Made by a program: the position numbers and the translations under genes
Part shown: positions 31,864 through 35,694 of the stretch, piece after piece
How the letters are laid out: every line of letters begins with the position of its first letter
Numbering within the stretch: the stretch's first letter is position 1
Notes under the pieces: model-generated
Told to the model about the DNA's origin: nothing
Databases searched by the model: none
Seen by the model: only the letters and a program-made list of their open reading frames with translations
From: a virus
Length of the DNA: 35,694 bases
IMG/VR virus record: IMGVR_UViG_3300024359_000338
Location: 1-35,694 of that record
Strand: one strand, 5' to 3'

Positions 31864-32486
31864 CAGCACCAAGTTATCCTTTAACCATGCCAACCAGTCC
31901 GAGTAATTTTAGAACTTCAGAATGGAGAATAGTAAGAACTGTAGCTGTAAGCACATCTCCTTTCAATTATTCTAGTCAGAGTGCAGATTATGGTGGTGCG
32001 ATGTGGACTACTACTGTAGAACTTCCACCCATGAAAAGAGATGAGGCATATGCTTGGCAAGTATTTTTTATGCAACTTCATGGTCGTGCTGGAACATTTT
32101 TATTGGGCGACCCTGATTCAAAAACAATTCGTGGTGGATTAAATTCAGTAATTAATGTCAATGGAGTTCATTCGGTTGGTGCTTATTCGATATCGGTAGA
32201 AAATGCTACTGCGAGTACAGTCATTTTTAAAGCTGGTGATTACATACAGTTCGGTTCAGGTGCTACTCAAAAACTTCATATGATAACTGCTGATTGCACT
32301 TCTAATGGAAGTGGTCAAGCTACAGTAGAAATTGAGCCACCTTTAAAAACAGCATTAGCAAATGATTCTTCAATAGCTTATGCAAATACAAAAGCTGTTA
32401 TGAGAATGGACTCTAACGAATTATCTTGGACAGCAGACCAAATCTCTGTATATGGCATTTCTTTTAGCTGTAGCGAAGTTATATAG
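31860..32486 (+). CDS. Distal tail (Dit-like) protein
   Basis: The product has 208 residues. FRTSEWRIVRTVAVSTSPF, ELPPMKRDEAYAWQVFFMQLHGRAGTFLLGDPDS and a beta-rich remainder with a C-terminal WTADQISVYGISFSCSE match small distal-tail or baseplate hub proteins in marine siphoviruses. It would form the ring between tube end and tip. In most relatives the DUF2163 and J genes follow directly; here they lie at 19075-23001. Confidence 0.7.
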   Translation: MTAPSYPLTMPTSPSNFRTSEWRIVRTVAVSTSPFNYSSQSADYGGAMWTTTVELPPMKRDEAYAWQVFFMQLHGRAGTFLLGDPDSKTIRGGLNSVINVNGVHSVGAYSISVENATASTVIFKAGDYIQFGSGATQKLHMITADCTSNGSGQATVEIEPPLKTALANDSSIAYANTKAVMRMDSNELSWTADQISVYGISFSCSEVI

Positions 32487-32596
32487 TATATTCATACTAA
32501 TTTAAGATAAAACAGTCAAAATGAGTCTATTAAGAGCCTCACACACGATATTAATTCTAAATTAACACCTCAAATCTAACCCAATAAAAATAACTA

Positions 32597-32611
32597 TATA
32601 CTTTTAGTATA
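32597..32611. promoter_or_regulatory. Operator dyad (site H)
   Basis: TATACTTTTAGTATA is a perfect dyad 50 bases upstream of the small rightward gene at 32661. TATGAT at 32615-32620 could be its -10 box. The rest of the gap 32487-32660 shows nothing else that I can support. Confidence 0.6.
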
Positions 32612-32660
32612 AAGTATGATATGATTGTATTGTAAACTAAATAAAACGAGGATAAATAAA

Positions 32661-32954
32661 ATGGAAAAAAATAAAAAATATATAATAACCAAACTTATGT
32701 ATAGAGATAGGAAAGGAAGAAATGCTGTATCAAATTGTGTGTACGATAACAGAGATGAGGCAGTAGAGCAGTTAAAAGCTTGGTACATAAATAACTACGA
32801 GGAAATATACTTAGGAGCAAATCCAAATCATCTACCTATTGAGATATATGCATGGAATACATATCAAGTATTGATAGAGGAGTATGATTCATGGAATAAA
32901 CTTCATAAAGATGGCTCATTTGATGGAGATTGGGTAGGCAAAAAAGTAAACTAA
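32661..32954 (+). CDS. Hypothetical protein, 97 residues, separate transcription unit
   Basis: The start at 32661 follows the AACGAGGATAAATAAA leader; a longer in-frame start lacks a site. The product starts MEKNKKYIITKLMYRDRKGR and has an aromatic, acidic middle (EAVEQLKAWYINNYEEIY). No family is recognised. It has its own operator (32597-32611) and terminator (32969-32991), so it is an independent early-type gene behind the tail operon. Confidence 0.65.
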   Translation: MEKNKKYIITKLMYRDRKGRNAVSNCVYDNRDEAVEQLKAWYINNYEEIYLGANPNHLPIEIYAWNTYQVLIEEYDSWNKLHKDGSFDGDWVGKKVN

Positions 32955-32964
32955 TAAATAATAG

Positions 32965-33192
32965 TTATTGGGATAATGGATTATCCCTTTTTGCTTTCAT
33001 CTCCGATACTATCGCATTGAGGACTTTAATTTCTGCCTCATTGATAGCGATTTGTTGTTCTAATGGTTTAATATCAGGTGCTGATTTAGATTCAAGTACA
33101 TCAATCCTTTGTATTAGTTGCCCTTGAAATACGAACAAACCAGCAAATGTAATTACTAATCCTATCCCTGTTGCTATTGTTTTAATATCCAC
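32965..33192 (-). CDS. Membrane-anchored coiled-coil protein, possible inner-membrane spanin
   Basis: The 75-residue product has an N-terminal TM helix (TIATGIGLVITFAGLFVFQG) followed by a coiled coil (RIDVLESKSAPDIKPLEQQI onwards). This is the layout of inner-membrane spanins, which pair with a small outer-membrane lipoprotein, and one is encoded at 34813-34935 in the same cassette. The start lies within the end of the large secreted-protein gene (11-nt overlap). The separation of the two candidate subunits is unusual, so the spanin role is tentative. Confidence 0.6.
   Translation of the reverse strand: MDIKTIATGIGLVITFAGLFVFQGQLIQRIDVLESKSAPDIKPLEQQIAINEAEIKVLNAIVSEMKAKRDNPLSQ
32969..32991 (+). 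terminator. Rho-independent terminator of the small rightward gene
   Basis: GGGATAAT (32969-32976) and ATTATCCC (32979-32986) form the stem, realistically seven pairs with a 4-nt loop, followed by T5 on the plus strand. It lies inside the last codons of the convergent minus-strand gene, so one sequence serves both as terminator and as coding end. Confidence 0.75.
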
Positions 33193-34816
33193 GAATCTTC
33201 CTCAAATGTTCAACTGCTCTTATGGTGTTTGCTTTAGCCTCATCAATCTTTTCTTGATACTGGCTAAATTCATCATTATAAATGACTTGGCTTTGTTGAT
33301 ATATATTTCTGTTATCAACATATTCTCTGAACTCATCATAACTTCCACCATTCATAATAGTTTGATTATTAAATAAATTATTATTGATAGAACTGTAACT
33401 GTCAATATTTATCTTTGATTGCATAGCTTTAGCAACAATAATATTAGTCACAACTAATTGCTTATCAATTTCTTTAACCACTTCGGCAACTTTTGTTGCA
33501 ATTTTTTCCACTGAAATAGATTCGATAGTTTGTTCAGAAACTTCTGTGCTGTTAGTATCAGTTTCACTATCCACATTGCTTTCTGATACTTCTTGTTCGC
33601 TTTCGTTATCGCTTGAGTTAGATTCTTCACTTCCTGTTCTTGTTTCGTTACTAGATTCGGATTGAGCTGTTTCTGTTTCTTGAACATCTGTTTCTTCAAC
33701 TGATTCTCTAGCATTATTTTCTGATGGCTCATTTGACTCGTTGGTTTCTTCGGCAACAACTTCTTCTTCTGTTGATTCACTATTTGCTGTGCTAACTTCT
33801 TCTCGAACAGGTTGTCGTTCAGTGACTCTTTCAGAGTTTGGGGTTTCTGTAATTTCTTCTGCGAGAGCAACGACTTCTGTTCCTTTAGGTTCTTCTTCAA
33901 CGATTTCGACTTCTGTTGTGAACGATTCGAGGGTCTTTGGTTCTTCATATACTTCTATTATACTCTCCATTGATATTTCTTCAAAACTTTCTATTGATGG
34001 TATCTCAGTTGTTGTTTCTACAGGCTCAAAAAATAAACTTATTATCCCTGTATTTATTTCTTCCTTTTTAATTTCTTCAATAAATATTTCTTCAAATACT
34101 TCTAAAATTATTTCAGGCTCTTCATAAACTTCAAAAGTAAATTCTTTTATAGGGATAAACTCTACTGTTTCAACACTGCTAAATAATACTTCTTCTATCT
34201 CTTGAAAGGTTGTAGCGATGTGAGTAGTTTGTGTAGTCGATAAGACAACAGGGTCGTAAGTCATTCTGACTACTATATCATCAACATTAGCACCACCAAG
34301 ACCACCAGCAACACCATTAGTATCGGAACCACTAATATGAATATTTCCAATGTTCGAGCTAGAACCATTATGTGTGACACTATTTTCAAAAATTTTGCCA
34401 TTAATTCCTGTGACATTATATCTCTCCTGTGTTGTCGTAGATAATATATTATTATCAGAGTCTTTTATTTGTAATCTGATTGTAAAAGAATCAGCACCAC
34501 CTTGACCACCCCAACAACCTGATACACCACATTCACCATTCTGCATTAAGACAGAACTGTTTAAAGTAATGCCATTATCTAGCATAGACTGATTTATATT
34601 GTTGCTTGTTAAATTAAAGTCTTGCTCGATACTTCCTTGCAGACCAAACTCCAAATCATAGTTTGAGCCACAACAATCATTTAGAACTTGGACTTCGCCT
34701 GATGTAGTCCAATTATTAGAATTGTTATTTTCAAAATCTCCATTAATAACCAAGTTCCCTGTCTGCTCGGCAAACAGGGTTATAGGAAAACAAATGAATA
34801 TAAATAAGTATCTCAT
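33182..34816 (-). CDS. Large secreted protein with Glu-rich disordered region
   Basis: The product has 544 residues from the ATG at 34814-34816, which overlaps the lipoprotein stop as ATGA. An upstream TTG would add eight residues. A signal peptide (MRYLFIFICFPITLFA, cleavage before EQ) leads to a Cys-containing beta-rich domain of about 170 residues (GNLVINGDFENNNSNNWTTSG; Cys in NDCCGSN and CGVSGCWGG). A long Glu/Thr/Ser-rich region of about 260 residues and a helical C-terminus follow. The NGDFE...NNWT opening resembles carbohydrate-binding beta-sandwich domains. It may act in the periplasm or at the surface at lysis, or be a virion component. The function is not established. Confidence 0.7.
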   Translation of the reverse strand: MRYLFIFICFPITLFAEQTGNLVINGDFENNNSNNWTTSGEVQVLNDCCGSNYDLEFGLQGSIEQDFNLTSNNINQSMLDNGITLNSSVLMQNGECGVSGCWGGQGGADSFTIRLQIKDSDNNILSTTTQERYNVTGINGKIFENSVTHNGSSSNIGNIHISGSDTNGVAGGLGGANVDDIVVRMTYDPVVLSTTQTTHIATTFQEIEEVLFSSVETVEFIPIKEFTFEVYEEPEIILEVFEEIFIEEIKKEEINTGIISLFFEPVETTTEIPSIESFEEISMESIIEVYEEPKTLESFTTEVEIVEEEPKGTEVVALAEEITETPNSERVTERQPVREEVSTANSESTEEEVVAEETNESNEPSENNARESVEETDVQETETAQSESSNETRTGSEESNSSDNESEQEVSESNVDSETDTNSTEVSEQTIESISVEKIATKVAEVVKEIDKQLVVTNIIVAKAMQSKINIDSYSSINNNLFNNQTIMNGGSYDEFREYVDNRNIYQQSQVIYNDEFSQYQEKIDEAKANTIRAVEHLRKIRGY

Positions 34817-34935
34817 TCTTTTGTTGGTTCGTAAACCCAATTCTCGTTACTCCCATACACTTTCATCTCGCCTAAAGTCACAGAATGACTCGCACAGCTA
34901 GATAATATCAATGATAATAGCAATATTCTAATCAT
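34813..34935 (-). CDS. 40-residue lipoprotein, possible outer-membrane spanin
   Basis: ATG 34933-34935 overlaps the upstream stop and TGA 34813-34815 overlaps the next ATG. The sequence MIRILLLSLILSSCASHSVT has a hydrophobic core and lipobox LSSC. The mature part is only about 26 residues (GEMKVYGSNENWVYEPTKE). Tiny lipoproteins of this type are outer-membrane spanin subunits in many phages of Gram-negative hosts. The candidate partner is the TM/coiled-coil gene at 32965-33192. Confidence 0.7.
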   Translation of the reverse strand: MIRILLLSLILSSCASHSVTLGEMKVYGSNENWVYEPTKE

Positions 34936-35536
34936 TCCAAGTCATACTGGTTTTATTATCGCCAGTATTTTTTAGTTCAGTTTTTCTTTTTTCAATCCAC
35001 CTTGCTTTTGCTTTATCGCCAATTAATCCATCAACAGGACAAGGTGTTCCAGCATTCATCATGGCTTTCCAAATATTTTCATCTTGACAGGCAAGACTAA
35101 TTGATGCCACTTTCATGCCCAAACGAAAAAGCATATTGACTGATTTTCTTCTTTGACAATCTAAGTCCAAATGGTAAGAGCCAAAACTTCCTGAGAATCC
35201 AATCAGTGTAACTCCAGCAGTTAGAGGAACGACACAACTATCCTGACCATAAACACTCATGCTTGGTGCTGATGCACTATTGACTGCTGTTTTTTGATTC
35301 GTAGAATTATTAGTTTCATTATTCGTTGTACTGTTAGAACTAGACCCTGATTGATAGGTGGTCGAACTTTCATAGCCACCAGTTATGGCAGTATTTGAAC
35401 CAGCATTATTAGATTGAGTATTGGTTGTTGAGCCACTCGATGTGACATCAGCTAAAGCATCAGATATGCCATAAGCCAATATTATAAATAACATAATGAG
35501 AATAACCTCTTTGTAAAAAGCGAACATTGTTCTCAT
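34928..35536 (-). CDS. Secreted protein with Ser/Asn-rich linker and conserved C-terminal domain
   Basis: The product has 202 residues. A hydrophobic N-terminus (EVILIMLFIILAYGISDALA) acts as signal or anchor. A Ser/Thr/Asn/Gly-rich linker (about 30-85) follows, then a compact domain (SVYGQDSCVVPLTAGVTLIG; LDLDCQRRKSVNMLFRLGMK; SLACQDENIWKAMMNAGTPCP) with four Cys. The domain looks conserved in phages, and I recall similar sequences in marine phages, but its function is unknown. It follows the holin gene across the contig junction (ATGA overlap), so lysis or envelope action is plausible. The gene appears again, partial and diverged, at 1-338. Confidence 0.75.
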   Translation of the reverse strand: MRTMFAFYKEVILIMLFIILAYGISDALADVTSSGSTTNTQSNNAGSNTAITGGYESSTTYQSGSSSNSTTNNETNNSTNQKTAVNSASAPSMSVYGQDSCVVPLTAGVTLIGFSGSFGSYHLDLDCQRRKSVNMLFRLGMKVASISLACQDENIWKAMMNAGTPCPVDGLIGDKAKARWIEKRKTELKNTGDNKTSMTWND

Positions 35537-35694
35537 CTCCTTACCAAACTACCACCAAAATACAAACCTACGATACTAGAAACGACATGTGTATCTAATG
35601 GAGTTATAACTAGACCAGTCATTGGTTTCCATTGAGTTATGTCTGTGCTTGAGGCAAATATCCACCAACCTTGCATCACCGATTCTGTATAACC
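35199..35694. repeat. Right copy of 496-bp terminal repeat
   Basis: The segment aligns without gaps to 1-496. Bases 35576-35694 (119 nt) are identical to 378-496, and all mismatches lie before that. The copy ends in the middle of the holin gene exactly where the left copy continues. Confidence 0.9.
35533..35694 (-). CDS. Holin-like protein, partial (right haplotype copy)
   Basis: This fragment carries the C-terminal 53 codons and stop of the holin gene found complete at 335-769; the window end cuts it. The encoded residues (ending VGLYFGGSLVRR) are the same as in the left copy, with only silent base changes. The stop overlaps the start of the 202-residue gene as ATGA. Confidence 0.8.
   Translation of the reverse strand, partial: GYTESVMQGWWIFASSTDITQWKPMTGLVITPLDTHVVSSIVGLYFGGSLVRR

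Noticed and set aside
33454-34127. Long alternative frames on both strands within the Glu-rich secreted protein
   Set aside because: The repetitive Glu/Ser codons produce Lys/Gln-rich and Ser/Thr-rich shadow frames. Neither has start signals, and the true gene has a signal peptide and overlapping neighbours.
1-35694. Temperate lifestyle suggested by the Cro-like regulator
   Set aside because: No integrase, excisionase, CI-type repressor or attachment site is visible, so the regulator alone does not support lysogeny.

Overview
The window is an AT-rich tailed-phage (siphovirus-type) genome that looks essentially complete. Its last 496 bases repeat its first 496 bases without gaps at about 90% identity, and the final 119 bases are identical, so the contig closes into a circle of about 35.2 kb. 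The gene content (HK97-type capsid and packaging genes, tail genes like those of gene transfer agents, marine-type fibres with LamG, SPRY and TIG domains) suggests a virus of a low-GC marine proteobacterium. Clear Shine-Dalgarno sites argue against a Bacteroidetes host. The host is inference. No integrase, tRNA, rRNA, CRISPR array or insertion sequence was seen, so a virulent lifestyle is likely.

Layout. (1) 1-769 and 32965-35694, minus strand, continuous across the contig junction: a lysis or surface cassette with a three-TM GTA-type holin, a secreted Ser/Thr/Asn-rich protein, a tiny lipoprotein, a 544-residue secreted Glu-rich protein and a TM/coiled-coil protein that could pair with the lipoprotein as a spanin. 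(2) 918-6534, minus strand: an early operon with HTH_39 and DUF2958 proteins, a PD-(D/E)XK exonuclease, a DUF3310 protein, an ERF annealing protein, an SSB-like protein, a 2OG-Fe(II) hydroxylase and many small unknowns, ending at a strong terminator (818-861). (3) 6674-10415, plus strand: a Cro-like HTH protein, a replication-type HTH protein, a DnaB-like helicase, then a ParB-like protein, a TET/JBP-type DNA base dioxygenase and a GT-A glycosyltransferase. The last three look like a DNA hypermodification cassette, yet no DNA methyltransferase is encoded. (4) 10733-15413, plus strand: terminase small and large subunits, a portal with a long extra C-terminus, an HNH nuclease and a MuF protein. 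(5) 16407-18756: protease, major capsid protein and a candidate decoration protein. (6) 19075-26804: the tail-tip and fibre block, including a HlyC-like acyltransferase. (7) 26808-32486: connectors, tail tube, tail-assembly chaperone with a -1 frameshift, tape measure and a distal-tail protein.

A dyad of the form TATACT-N3-AGTATA, or a close relative, occurs in eight intergenic regions in front of the early operons and of three small accessory inserts within or beside late genes. It is usually followed by a CGAGGA ribosome-binding leader. This looks like one phage-wide early regulon, possibly controlled by the Cro-like protein, whose operon is flanked by two inverted 30-bp versions of the element.

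The replication strategy appears to rely on host polymerase and primase, with phage-encoded helicase, recombination proteins and an SSB-like protein. No endolysin could be recognised. No gene-free stretch exceeds about 180 bases once the small genes listed here are counted.
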